A DNA stretch of 64,000 nucleotides from G963669295 sp963669295 (lineage in GTDB: Bacteria; Bacteroidota; Bacteroidia; Flavobacteriales_D; CALLUQ01). This document shows positions 26,894 to 35,263 of this stretch, piece by piece. The notes beneath the pieces were generated by a model. That model did not search any database and was not told the DNA's origin. It saw only the letters and a program-made list of their open reading frames with translations. A program made the translations under genes and the position numbers. The stretch lies in assembly GCA_963669295.1 (NCBI GenBank), contig OY769938.1, positions 186,001 through 250,000 on the forward strand, given 5' to 3'. Position 1 is the first letter of the stretch; the number at the start of each line of letters is the position of its first letter.

Positions 26894-29014
26894 ATGAGTA
26901 AGTCGAAAAACATTACGCTGAATGTGGAGGGAATGACGTGCAACAATTGCGCGTTAGGAGTGACTAAAAAGTTGGAAAAAATGGGGCTACAACAGGTCAA
27001 CACCAGCTTTGCTACCGGAGAAGTATCGTTTACTCCCAACACCAAAATTTCGATCGAAAATGTGGCCAATGCCATCAATGGTTTAGGCTTTAAAGTGGTA
27101 GACGACCCCGACCAACACCAGGGGCTTTCCGCCATTGAAAAAAAGTTTTACTTCTCCCTCATCTTTACCATTCCGTTGTTTTTACACATGTTCTTCCCCC
27201 ACTCGGCATGGATCAATCACCCCATCGTACAAGTCGTCCTCTGCACCCCCGTTTTTTTACTCGGGTGCTGGCATTTTGGCCGCAGTGCACTGGGCGGACT
27301 TAAAAGTGGCGTGGCCAACATGGATGTACTCATCTTTATTGGCTCCACCGCAGCTTTTGGATACAGCCTTGCCGGCACCATTATGCATTACAACACCGAT
27401 GCTGCCCACAACTACATGTTCTTCGAAACCACCGCCACCATCATTACCCTCGTACTGCTCGGCAATGTGCTGGAACACCGCTCCGTGAATCAAACCACCA
27501 CCGCCATCAAAGAGCTTACCCAGCTACAACAAACACACGCCCACCGGGTTACCACCATTGACGGCACCGAAAAAATAGAAGACATTGATGCCGGTGATGT
27601 GAAGCTCAATGACACCCTGCTCATCAATACCGGCGACCAGGTGCCCACCGATGGTACTATCATTTCGGGCGAAGCTACATTGGATGAAGCCATGATTTCA
27701 GGCGAAAGCATTCCAGTACACAAACAACAAGGCGATGAAGTTATTGGCGGCACCATCTTGCTCGAAGGATCGATACGCATACAAGTTACCCGCATAGGCA
27801 GCGATACCGTATTGGCAAAAATCATTGCATTGGTAAAAACAGCCCAACAAGACAAGCCCCCTATTCAACAATTGGGCGACAAGGTGAGCAGCATTTTTGT
27901 GCCCACCGTACTTGGGTTATCGGCCCTTACATTTGCCCTCTCCTACTGGGTATTCGACCTTGCCCTGCAAAACGCATTGATGCACAGCATTGCCGTATTG
28001 GTCATCTCCTGTCCGTGTGCCATGGGACTGGCTACACCTACTGCTGTGATTGCCGGCATAGGGCGTGCTGCCAAAAAAGGCATCCTTATTAAAGGGGGCA
28101 GCACCCTCGAAGAATTTGCCAACGTACAAACAGTAGTGTTCGACAAAACAGGTACCCTTACCACCGGGCAGTTTCAATTGCAGCAACTGGAAGTACTGGA
28201 AGGAAAAGACGAACAATGGGTGCGCCAACTTATATACAGCATCGAACAACATTCGGCACATCCCATTGCCCGATCGTTGGTAAAAGCCCTGGATGGCACT
28301 CCACTTATTGCACTGGAAAACATTAGCGAAATAAAGGGCAAAGGACTACAAGCCACCAGCGATGGCAATACCTATTTGCTGGGTTCGGATAAACTGGCTA
28401 CTACCAACGTGGAAAGCAACCCCAATCAATTACTGCTGTTTGAAAACAATACCCTCATTGCCAAAATAACGGTAGAAGATGAAGTAAAACCAGGGGCTAA
28501 AGCCTTAATGGATGCATTGCATCGAGAAGGAAAAACCACCGTGATGCTGAGTGGCGACCGCAAAGAAAAATGTGAAAAGCTGGCACAAGAGCTGGGCATT
28601 GCCACCGTGCATGCTGAAAAGCTGCCCGAAGAAAAGCTAGCCATCATTGAGCAACTTAGTGCCAACAGTAAAACCGCTATGATTGGCGATGGCATTAACG
28701 ATGCCCCCGCACTGGCGAAAGCGCACGTAGGACTATCGTTAGGCGATGCCACCCAGGTAGCCATACACTCGGCACAAATTGTACTGCTCAACGGCAAAGA
28801 CCTCAACGCTGTTACTGCTGCGCTACTGGTAAGCAAACACACCCTAAAAACCATCAAGCAAAACCTTTTTTGGGCCTTCTTTTACAACGTGGTAGCGATT
28901 CCGGTAGCGGCTGTTGGACTGCTTAACCCCATGGTGGCCGCATTGGCCATGGCCTTCTCTGATGTAATCGTGATTGGCAACTCCATTCGTTTAAAAACTA
29001 AAAAATTGACCTGA
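26894..29014 (+). CDS. copA: Cu(I)-type heavy metal P1B-ATPase
   Basis: This 706-residue inner-membrane pump has one N-terminal heavy-metal domain (GMTCNNC, C16 and C19), eight predicted membrane segments, the ion-path CPC motif at 373-375 (SCPCAMGLATPT), the phosphorylated D417 (FDKTGTLT), the HP motif (SAHPIA) and the hinge GDGINDAPAL. YN in segment 7 and MAFS in segment 8 fit the Cu(I) export subgroup, although the usual MxxSS reads MAFSD. It ends with TGATG, sharing a base with the GNAT gene start, which indicates coupling. No copper chaperone or regulator is adjacent. Confidence 0.92.
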   Translation: MSKSKNITLNVEGMTCNNCALGVTKKLEKMGLQQVNTSFATGEVSFTPNTKISIENVANAINGLGFKVVDDPDQHQGLSAIEKKFYFSLIFTIPLFLHMFFPHSAWINHPIVQVVLCTPVFLLGCWHFGRSALGGLKSGVANMDVLIFIGSTAAFGYSLAGTIMHYNTDAAHNYMFFETTATIITLVLLGNVLEHRSVNQTTTAIKELTQLQQTHAHRVTTIDGTEKIEDIDAGDVKLNDTLLINTGDQVPTDGTIISGEATLDEAMISGESIPVHKQQGDEVIGGTILLEGSIRIQVTRIGSDTVLAKIIALVKTAQQDKPPIQQLGDKVSSIFVPTVLGLSALTFALSYWVFDLALQNALMHSIAVLVISCPCAMGLATPTAVIAGIGRAAKKGILIKGGSTLEEFANVQTVVFDKTGTLTTGQFQLQQLEVLEGKDEQWVRQLIYSIEQHSAHPIARSLVKALDGTPLIALENISEIKGKGLQATSDGNTYLLGSDKLATTNVESNPNQLLLFENNTLIAKITVEDEVKPGAKALMDALHREGKTTVMLSGDRKEKCEKLAQELGIATVHAEKLPEEKLAIIEQLSANSKTAMIGDGINDAPALAKAHVGLSLGDATQVAIHSAQIVLLNGKDLNAVTAALLVSKHTLKTIKQNLFWAFFYNVVAIPVAAVGLLNPMVAALAMAFSDVIVIGNSIRLKTKKLT

Positions 29015-29457
29015 TGCTAGTGCTGCGTGCAATGACCCCTGAAGAGCAATCGTTGTTTCAACCCCTATCGTTAGAACACTATGCCCAGGAAATGGCCAGC
29101 AACTACAATGCCCCCATCGAAGAAATGCGTATAGAAGCACAAAAAGAAGCAGAAAAGGCGCAAATGCAAAATGCACAATTCCTCTCCATTGTAGCCAACA
29201 ACCAGGTATTGGGTGGGCTGATGTACCTCATCAACGAATCGCGCCAATCAGCCTTCCTGCTCGAAATATTTGTGTACAAAGAATACAGGGGCAAAGGCTG
29301 GGGAAAAAAAGCATTGCAAACCTTCGAGCAGCAGCTTAAAGCAGCAGGAATTAAGCAATTGCGCTTTAACGTATTTAACGACAATTGGACCGCCAAAAAC
29401 CTGTACACCAGCCTCAACTACGAAATTACCAACATCATGATGCAGAAGGAGTTGTAG
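29014..29457 (+). CDS. GNAT family N-acetyltransferase
   Basis: The 147-residue enzyme shows the GNAT acetyl-CoA loop YRGKGWGKKAL at about 91-101 and the usual C-terminal strands (LRFNVFNDNWTAKNLYTSLNY). The acceptor substrate is unknown. Its ATG overlaps the ATPase stop by one base, so it is translated from the same message. The link to copper export is not explained by known biology. Confidence 0.88.
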   Translation: MLVLRAMTPEEQSLFQPLSLEHYAQEMASNYNAPIEEMRIEAQKEAEKAQMQNAQFLSIVANNQVLGGLMYLINESRQSAFLLEIFVYKEYRGKGWGKKALQTFEQQLKAAGIKQLRFNVFNDNWTAKNLYTSLNYEITNIMMQKEL

Positions 29458-29490
29458 CCCTTTCCAACGAAAATTACCATCTTTATCCCC

Positions 29491-30054
29491 ATGAAACTCA
29501 TTTGGTGCATTGTATTGTTATTCCCCTTCGCCATTTTTGTGCAAGCTGCTCAGGCTCATTTGGAAGAACGCATCGATGCCCAACGTCGCAACGATTTGAA
29601 GTTTCAGTTTGCCCAGGAATTGAGCCACAATAAAAAGGTAACGCTCAACATTAGTGGAAAGGAATTACGCAGAAAAGGAAAGGTATATGTGTTGCACTAC
29701 CTCTACCAACCTTCCACCAACACCAATGCTCAACTTTGCAGCAGCATATTTTTAGCTGAAGATGGAACAATAGTAGTTCCTTGTGCCCTTCCCAACTCAC
29801 AAAAGTTTACAGAAAAACAAGCCCTCATCGATGTGGGCACAGCACAAACCATAGCCGACTCCGTTGCCTTTGGCAGTACCATTAACCACCACTTGCTCAA
29901 ATGCATTATGCCCAACAATCAGCAGCGGGGCAGCATCCTGGCCTGGGCCTTTAAGAAAAAACAATTCTCCGACCGGGGCTCGTATTACGACATCATTTAC
30001 ATCAATGCCCACAACGGCACCTACGTAAGAACAGAACAGGAGAAAAAGCAATAA
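29491..30054 (+). CDS. Secreted hypothetical protein
   Basis: I do not recognise this 187-residue protein. It starts with a signal peptide (MKLIWCIVLLFPFAIFVQAAQA) and continues as a soluble domain with three Cys (in QLCSSIF, VVPCALP and LLKCIMP). It follows the GNAT gene by 33 bases on the same strand and may belong to the copper ATPase operon. Confidence 0.6.
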   Translation: MKLIWCIVLLFPFAIFVQAAQAHLEERIDAQRRNDLKFQFAQELSHNKKVTLNISGKELRRKGKVYVLHYLYQPSTNTNAQLCSSIFLAEDGTIVVPCALPNSQKFTEKQALIDVGTAQTIADSVAFGSTINHHLLKCIMPNNQQRGSILAWAFKKKQFSDRGSYYDIIYINAHNGTYVRTEQEKKQ

Positions 30055-30118
30055 CCTACCTTAATCCCCTTACATTTCCCATCATCCCCAGCTCCAATAA
30101 CTACCAGGGTGCTAAAGC

Positions 30119-30160
30119 CCATTCCACATTTACCATTCAACATTTGCTATTGTCCATCCA
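30119..30160. repeat. Array of 14-base repeats, copy 1
   Basis: Units CCATTCCACATTTA and CCATTCAACATTTG are followed by a degenerate third unit. A second array of the same unit lies at 30534-30575. Confidence 0.6.
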
Positions 30161-30164
30161 TCAT

Positions 30165-30362
30165 TCCCTTTTGCGTTAGGGATTGTAGCGACTATCCGTT
30201 ATGGCCGGCTGCGAAAAAGCTTGTTATCAGGGTGGGGCGACAGCAGGAGCCACTCCATGGTTTACAAGGTTAGCAATGGCCATAGCGATAACAGCGAAAA
30301 GCCCGACCCCAACCTATGTCTGAGTGATTAACTGAGCCTTTTGGCGAAGTTAATTGTATCGA
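30165..30362. repeat. Structured intergenic element between the two 14-base arrays
   Basis: Read leftward, this segment runs from a GGGTCGGGCTTTTCGCTGTTATC edge (two parts) to CGGATAGTCGCTACAATCCC, with GTTATC and GATAAC able to pair. This layout resembles dispersed noncoding repeats of Bacteroidota genomes. No coding potential is seen in 30055-30639. Confidence 0.35.
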
Positions 30363-30415
30363 AGACCAGGTGTTGGGGAAACGCCCATATTATTCATTAA
30401 CAATAAAAAGCATCA

Positions 30416-30460
30416 TTAGCTTGCTTCGTCGTTGCTTTACTCCTCCTCGCAATGATGGTT
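30416..30460. repeat. Dispersed repeat of the CATTGCGAGGAG...GACGAAGCAA type
   Basis: On the minus strand the segment reads CATTGCGAGGAGGAG, then GACGAAGCAAGC, a widely dispersed intergenic repeat in several bacterial phyla including Bacteroidota. Confidence 0.55.
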
Positions 30461-30533
30461 ACCATAATCGAAATGCCGCTTAGCATATCTCTTACCCTCT
30501 CTATACATTCCCTTCCCCCTTGTTCTCCATCCA

Positions 30534-30575
30534 CCATTTCACATTTACCATTCCACATTTGCCATTTCACATTGT
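30534..30575. repeat. Array of 14-base repeats, copy 2
   Basis: Three tandem units: CCATTTCACATTTA, CCATTCCACATTTG and CCATTTCACATTGT. The same unit forms the array at 30119. Confidence 0.7.
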
Positions 30576-30617
30576 CCATCTAACATTCCCCTGACCACCA
30601 TCATTCTTCAAATCATT

Positions 30618-30625
30618 TAATTTTG
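30618..30625 (+). promoter_or_regulatory. Bacteroidota -7 element before the glycosyltransferase gene
   Basis: TAATTTTG matches TAnnTTTG, 14 bases before the ATG at 30640. Confidence 0.45.
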
Positions 30626-30639
30626 TTTCTTTGCACCGC

Positions 30640-31806
30640 ATGAGTAACCCAATTCAAAAAGTACTGTTCCTACCCAAGTGGTATCCTGACAAATACGACA
30701 AGCAATTTGGTGTTTTCTTGCAAAAGCATGCCAAAGCGGTTTCGTTGTACGCCAAGGTTGCGGTACTCTATGTAACCCCCGATCCTGAGCTAAAAGACAA
30801 AGACTTTGAAGTAGTTGAAACTACTGAAAATGGTATACTGGAAGTTATTGTTTACTACAACAAGAGCAACGCCAGCAGCAACTTTACACGCAAATTCACC
30901 AACCTACGTCGTTACCTCAAAGGCAACCGCATAGGAATGAAAATCATCAAAGAGAAATTTGGTACGCCCGACATCAACCACGTTAACATTCTAAGCCGGC
31001 CTGGAGCCATCGCCTTAAAAATGAAGTGGTTCAAAGGCATTCCTTATGTCATTACCGAGCAGTGGACAGGTTACGGCTCTAACAAATTTGCCAAAAAAAG
31101 CGGGTTAGAAAAGTACATCAGCAGGCTCATTGGTAAAAATGCCAAAGCCATCCTTACTGTTTCCAACAGCTTAAAAGGGCACATGGAACGCCATGGCTTT
31201 CGCAACCGCTTCGTCATTATTCGCAACATCATCGAATCGATTGACACCAAAGGGTTGGAAAAGCCCAATGATGGGAAGGTACGCATGCTCAACATTTCTG
31301 ACCTCGACGACGAAAAAAAGAACGTGAGTGGCATCATTAACACCTTTACCAAAGTTGCCGCAAACAATAAAAACATTGAATTGCACATTATAGGAGGAGG
31401 TGACGACGAACCCATGTTGCGCGAATTGGCCAAAAGCACAGGATTGAACGACACACAAATCTTTATGTATGGCCGAAAGTTCAACGACTTTGTGTACGAA
31501 CTCATGCCCAAAATGGACTTCTACATCACCAACAGTAATTTTGAAACGTTTTCGGTAGCTACGGCAGAAGCGTTGGTGAATGGCAAGCCGGTGATTGTAA
31601 CACGCTGTGGTGGCCCCGAAGAATTTGTGGAGGAAGAAGTAGGGCTGGTGATTGATAAAAGCAACGATGAGCAACTGGAAGAGGCCATGCGCTACATGAT
31701 TGAAAACTATGGCAATTATGCGCCAGAAGCATTATCGGAGTACGCCAAAAACCGTTTCAGCTACGAAAAGGTAGGACAACACTTTATGGAGATATACGCC
31801 TCCTAA
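30640..31806 (+). CDS. Glycosyltransferase family 4 protein
   Basis: The 388-residue enzyme has the GT-B two-domain layout: N-terminal VLFLPKWYPDKYDKQFGVF, and a C-terminal nucleotide-sugar domain (IELHIIGGGDDEP, MPKMDFYITNSNFETFSVATAEAL split, then GKPVIVTRCGG). The glutamates around SNFETFSVATAEA are the usual phosphate-binding region of GT4. I start at 30640 (MSNPIQKV). The flippase gene begins 10 bases after its stop and a sulfotransferase follows, so it probably builds an exported sulfated glycan. Confidence 0.9.
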   Translation: MSNPIQKVLFLPKWYPDKYDKQFGVFLQKHAKAVSLYAKVAVLYVTPDPELKDKDFEVVETTENGILEVIVYYNKSNASSNFTRKFTNLRRYLKGNRIGMKIIKEKFGTPDINHVNILSRPGAIALKMKWFKGIPYVITEQWTGYGSNKFAKKSGLEKYISRLIGKNAKAILTVSNSLKGHMERHGFRNRFVIIRNIIESIDTKGLEKPNDGKVRMLNISDLDDEKKNVSGIINTFTKVAANNKNIELHIIGGGDDEPMLRELAKSTGLNDTQIFMYGRKFNDFVYELMPKMDFYITNSNFETFSVATAEALVNGKPVIVTRCGGPEEFVEEEVGLVIDKSNDEQLEEAMRYMIENYGNYAPEALSEYAKNRFSYEKVGQHFMEIYAS

Positions 31807-31816
31807 CCCATGAATC

Positions 31817-33163
31817 ATGCTTCGGCAGATTTTGCATAAACTCATCGGAAAATCCGACGACAACTCTTCCAAAGGAATTGCTGTAAAGTCGCTTACCTCA
31901 TTCAGCATGACGGTAGCCTCTACTGGATTGGCCTTTGTGATTGGGCTGGTACTCACCCACCTGCTGGGCGACCCTAAGCTTTATGGCGATTACGTATGGG
32001 CCTTTTCGTGGGTTAACCTGCTGGTACTGCTTTCCTTGCTTGGTTTCGACAAACTGGTGGTGCGCGAGTTTCCTAAATTGCGCAAAGAAGAAAAGTGGGG
32101 TGCCTTAAAAGGAGTATACCGTTGGTCGGGCAGCATTGTGTTTTTGTTCGCGGTATTGCTTGCCCTTGCTGCTTATGGCGTTTCGCTGTTGCCGCTAAAA
32201 GCATTTGCCGATACCAACACCCGCACCGCCTTTCAACTGGCCATCATTGCCATTCCCATTTATGCCCTATCGCAACACCGCATGGCTGCCCTTGTTGGCA
32301 TTAAACAAGTAGTATTGGGGCAATTTCCCGAAAAAATTGTGCGCCCCGGAACCATGCTATTGGCCACCACTATACTTTACCTGGTAGCCAAACAATTGAA
32401 CATCTCCTCTGCGGTATTGTTAAACCTCGGTGCCATTGGCATCACCTTTGTTTTTGGACAATGGCTACTATCACGCTACCTTAAAAAGCACCAGTCGGAG
32501 CCTACCAGTAAAGCCACCCGCAACATGCTACTAATGGCTACCATTCCGCTATGGATGTTCAACATCTCTGGTGCCATTCACTCTAAAGCCGACATCTTAA
32601 TGTTAGGGTCGTTGATGGACACCACACGCGAGGCGGGCATTTACCACATTGCCTTTACCCTCACTACCATGGTGAACTTTATTCTCATTGCCTTCAACAC
32701 CGTATTGGCACCCTCCATTTCCGAACTATCGTCGAAAGAAAAATACAAAGAGCTGCAAACCGTATTGGTAAAATCAGCCCGCATCATATTGCTGCTTTCC
32801 ATTCCTATTAGTTTAACCCTCATCTTTGGGCGTAATTTTTTCCTGGGTTTATTTGGAACCGACTATACCGAGGGAGGCACTGCCCTTATCATTCTTTGTG
32901 TGGCACAACTGGTAAATGTGCTTACCGCTTCGGTAGGCAATGTGCTCATTATGACCAGGCATGTAAAATGGGCATTGGCAGGGCTGTGGATAGGGCTAAC
33001 TGCCAACCTCATTCTCAATGCTGTATTGATTCCTAAATACGGTATGGAAGGTGCAGCATGGGCTACTGGCATAGGCATAGTGTGTAACAATGTATCCATG
33101 CTTATCTTTGTATTGGTGAAACTGAAGATCAACCCCACAGCCTTTGGAAAAACCTACAAATAA
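31817..33163 (+). CDS. Polysaccharide/oligosaccharide flippase (Wzx/MATE-like)
   Basis: This 448-residue protein has about 12-14 membrane segments and the start typical of oligosaccharide flippases (KGIAVKSLTSFSMTVASTGLAFVIGLVLTHLLGD in two parts). It should turn lipid-linked glycans across the inner membrane. It lies between the GT4 gene and the sulfotransferase gene, with which it overlaps by 20 bases. No polymerase (Wzy) is seen in the window. Confidence 0.88.
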   Translation: MLRQILHKLIGKSDDNSSKGIAVKSLTSFSMTVASTGLAFVIGLVLTHLLGDPKLYGDYVWAFSWVNLLVLLSLLGFDKLVVREFPKLRKEEKWGALKGVYRWSGSIVFLFAVLLALAAYGVSLLPLKAFADTNTRTAFQLAIIAIPIYALSQHRMAALVGIKQVVLGQFPEKIVRPGTMLLATTILYLVAKQLNISSAVLLNLGAIGITFVFGQWLLSRYLKKHQSEPTSKATRNMLLMATIPLWMFNISGAIHSKADILMLGSLMDTTREAGIYHIAFTLTTMVNFILIAFNTVLAPSISELSSKEKYKELQTVLVKSARIILLLSIPISLTLIFGRNFFLGLFGTDYTEGGTALIILCVAQLVNVLTASVGNVLIMTRHVKWALAGLWIGLTANLILNAVLIPKYGMEGAAWATGIGIVCNNVSMLIFVLVKLKINPTAFGKTYK

Positions 33164-34058
33164 CACCCTCGGCTTTTACATTGTTGGCGCTCCCAAATGC
33201 GGCACCACTGCCATGAACGAATACCTGGGGCGCCACCCCGAAATACACATGCTGCCCAAAGAACTGCATTACTGGGGCAGCGACTTGCAATACATGTACC
33301 CAAGGATTACGAAAAACGACTACCAACAACACTTGCAAGAAGCACCGGCAGGGCAACTGATAGGCGAAGGAGCAGTATGGTACCTTTACTCTGAAAAAGC
33401 GGCCAGCGAATTGAAAGCCTACACCCCCAATGCTAAAATCATCATCATGCTACGGCACCCTGTAGCTGCCATCCACGCCCTGCACAGCCAAATGGTATAC
33501 ACCGGTAACGAGCCTGAAGAAACGTTGAGCAATGCATTAGAACTGGAAGTTGCACGTAAAAATGGCAAACACATTCCCGAACACTACTACTGTCCGCTAC
33601 AAGGATTGTGGTACCAATCGGTATATCAATACACACCACAAGTGCAACGGTACCTCGAGGTATTCGGACGCGAGCAAGTGCACTTCATCTTCCACCACCA
33701 AATGAAAGCCAATATGGCCGAAGTATACCGCAATGCTTTAACATTCTTAGGAGTGAACCCAGAGTTCACCACCGAATTCAACACCATTAACCCCAACCAA
33801 AGCACCAAAAACAAAACGTTGCGCAACTTTACCCTTACCCCCTCTAAAACCGCTAAATCAATTGTAAAAGCTGTGATCCCTTCCAAAAAAATGCGTGAAA
33901 AGATTAAGGGGAAAGTATGGGACATCAACACCAAAGCGGAAGAACGCACTCCGATGGATGAAGCATTGCAACAACAATTGGAAGCCGCTTGTACCAACGA
34001 CATTCAGCAACTGGAAGCCTTGCTTGATATGGATTTGGGATGGACTACTTCAGCGTAG
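33144..34058 (+). CDS. PAPS-dependent sulfotransferase
   Basis: The 304-residue protein has the 5'-phosphosulfate loop VGAPKCGTTAM (about 14-24) and the 3'-phosphate segment IIIMLRHPVAAIHALHSQM (about 93-111), as in carbohydrate sulfotransferases. It would transfer sulfate from PAPS to a glycan, in line with the glycosyltransferase and flippase upstream. The start is a TTG at 33144: no ATG or GTG lies before the loop, so this choice is forced. The gene overlaps the flippase by 20 bases and bshB1 on the other strand by 14. Confidence 0.88.
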   Translation: MEKPTNNTLGFYIVGAPKCGTTAMNEYLGRHPEIHMLPKELHYWGSDLQYMYPRITKNDYQQHLQEAPAGQLIGEGAVWYLYSEKAASELKAYTPNAKIIIMLRHPVAAIHALHSQMVYTGNEPEETLSNALELEVARKNGKHIPEHYYCPLQGLWYQSVYQYTPQVQRYLEVFGREQVHFIFHHQMKANMAEVYRNALTFLGVNPEFTTEFNTINPNQSTKNKTLRNFTLTPSKTAKSIVKAVIPSKKMREKIKGKVWDINTKAEERTPMDEALQQQLEAACTNDIQQLEALLDMDLGWTTSA

Positions 34059-34770
34059 TCAGGTCATCTACTCCCAGGGTACGTTCTACCGTATACCCTT
34101 CGCCATAAGGGGCATTAATTAACCGTCCGTACTGACTACTTCGTCCTTTAATGAACTCCAAAAACTCGGGGCTTGAAATGGGCGTATGTGGCTCACTGCT
34201 CTTAGGATCGTAAAATTGCGACTTGTACGCCAAAATCACTTCCATCTTTTTGCCAAAATACTCGGTGATGTCAACAATAAGATCGGGCTTACAATAGCGG
34301 TCCTGGATGTAATGATAAATAGCTTTAGGACGCCAGTGCTCTTGTGCCTGCCCTTCCCACTCAGTTTCGATGCGTACCAGCCCTGAAAGAAAACAAGCAT
34401 CAGCAACCAACTTCGATCCCTTGCCATGATCGGGGTGTCGGTCGGCCACAGCATTGCACAACACTATATCGGGTTTAAACCGACGTACCTGCTGAATAAT
34501 CTCTAACTGATTGGCCTTGTTGTACTCGAAAAAGCCATCGGCCATTTCAAGGTTCACCCGCACTTTTAACCCCATCAACTTGGCCGCCATTTGTGCCTCT
34601 TGCAATCGAATTTCAGCACTCCCTCGCGAACCCAATTCACCGCGGGTTAAATCAACTATCCCTACCGCTTTGCCTTGTGCTACATGCTTTACAATAGTAC
34701 CCGCACACGACAACTCTACATCATCGGGGTGTGCTCCAAAAGCCAATATATCCAATTTTACTTCACTCAT
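34045..34770 (-). CDS. bshB1: Bacillithiol biosynthesis deacetylase BshB1
   Basis: The 241-residue zinc enzyme removes the acetyl group from GlcNAc-malate in bacillithiol synthesis. It has the family motifs AHPDDVELSCAG (zinc ligands H14 and D17), TRGELGSRGSAEIR, and HPDHGKGS with the third ligand. The start overlaps the stop of the upstream peroxidase gene by 4 bases. bshA and bshC are not in the window. It converges with the sulfotransferase gene. Confidence 0.93.
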   Translation of the reverse strand: MSEVKLDILAFGAHPDDVELSCAGTIVKHVAQGKAVGIVDLTRGELGSRGSAEIRLQEAQMAAKLMGLKVRVNLEMADGFFEYNKANQLEIIQQVRRFKPDIVLCNAVADRHPDHGKGSKLVADACFLSGLVRIETEWEGQAQEHWRPKAIYHYIQDRYCKPDLIVDITEYFGKKMEVILAYKSQFYDPKSSEPHTPISSPEFLEFIKGRSSQYGRLINAPYGEGYTVERTLGVDDLTTLK

Positions 34771-35234
34771 AACGTGTCATTATTGATCCAGTTGATAATA
34801 CTTTCATCGATGGGCAGTACATCGGGCGAAACGCTACGCACTACCTGCCCGGCTTCATCCACCAAAAATTTTTGGAAGTTCCACACCACCTCCACTCCGG
34901 TGGCAGTGGTAAGCCATTGATACAATGGATGTGCTTCCTCCCCTTTTACTGCGATCTTTTCCATCATGGGAAACGTTACCCCATAATTGCGCTGGCAAAA
35001 GGCAGCCACCTCATGGTTCGTACCCGGCTCCTGTGCTCCAAAATCATTGCAAGGAAAACCGATGATTTCCAACTGCTCATGGTAGGCATCATACAATTCT
35101 TGTAAGTGTTGGTATTGTGGGGTAAAACCACATTCAGATGCCGTATTCACCACCATCACTTTTTTTCCTTTTAATGTCGATAAATCAAGGGGTGTTCCAT
35201 CAATAGAACGAACGGTAAAGTCGTGCAGTGCCAT
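34767..35234 (-). CDS. Glutathione peroxidase-like thiol peroxidase
   Basis: The 155-residue enzyme has the family motifs NTASECGFT (peroxidatic Cys in place of selenocysteine), GFPCNDFG with the likely resolving Cys, and WNFQKFLVD. Coupled translation with bshB1 suggests that the reductant is bacillithiol or thioredoxin instead of glutathione. Length is normal and no signal peptide is seen. Confidence 0.93.
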   Translation of the reverse strand: MALHDFTVRSIDGTPLDLSTLKGKKVMVVNTASECGFTPQYQHLQELYDAYHEQLEIIGFPCNDFGAQEPGTNHEVAAFCQRNYGVTFPMMEKIAVKGEEAHPLYQWLTTATGVEVVWNFQKFLVDEAGQVVRSVSPDVLPIDESIINWINNDTL

Positions 35235-35263
35235 GCGTTAAAGTTAATGATTTCAAAAAAAAA

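Noticed and set aside
30119..30575. CRISPR array
   Set aside because: Repeats are 14 bases, contiguous and without spacers, and there are no cas genes in the window.
30397..30579. 60-residue minus-strand frame with repeated WNGK-like words
   Set aside because: It is the translation of the 14-base repeat array and flanking dispersed repeat.
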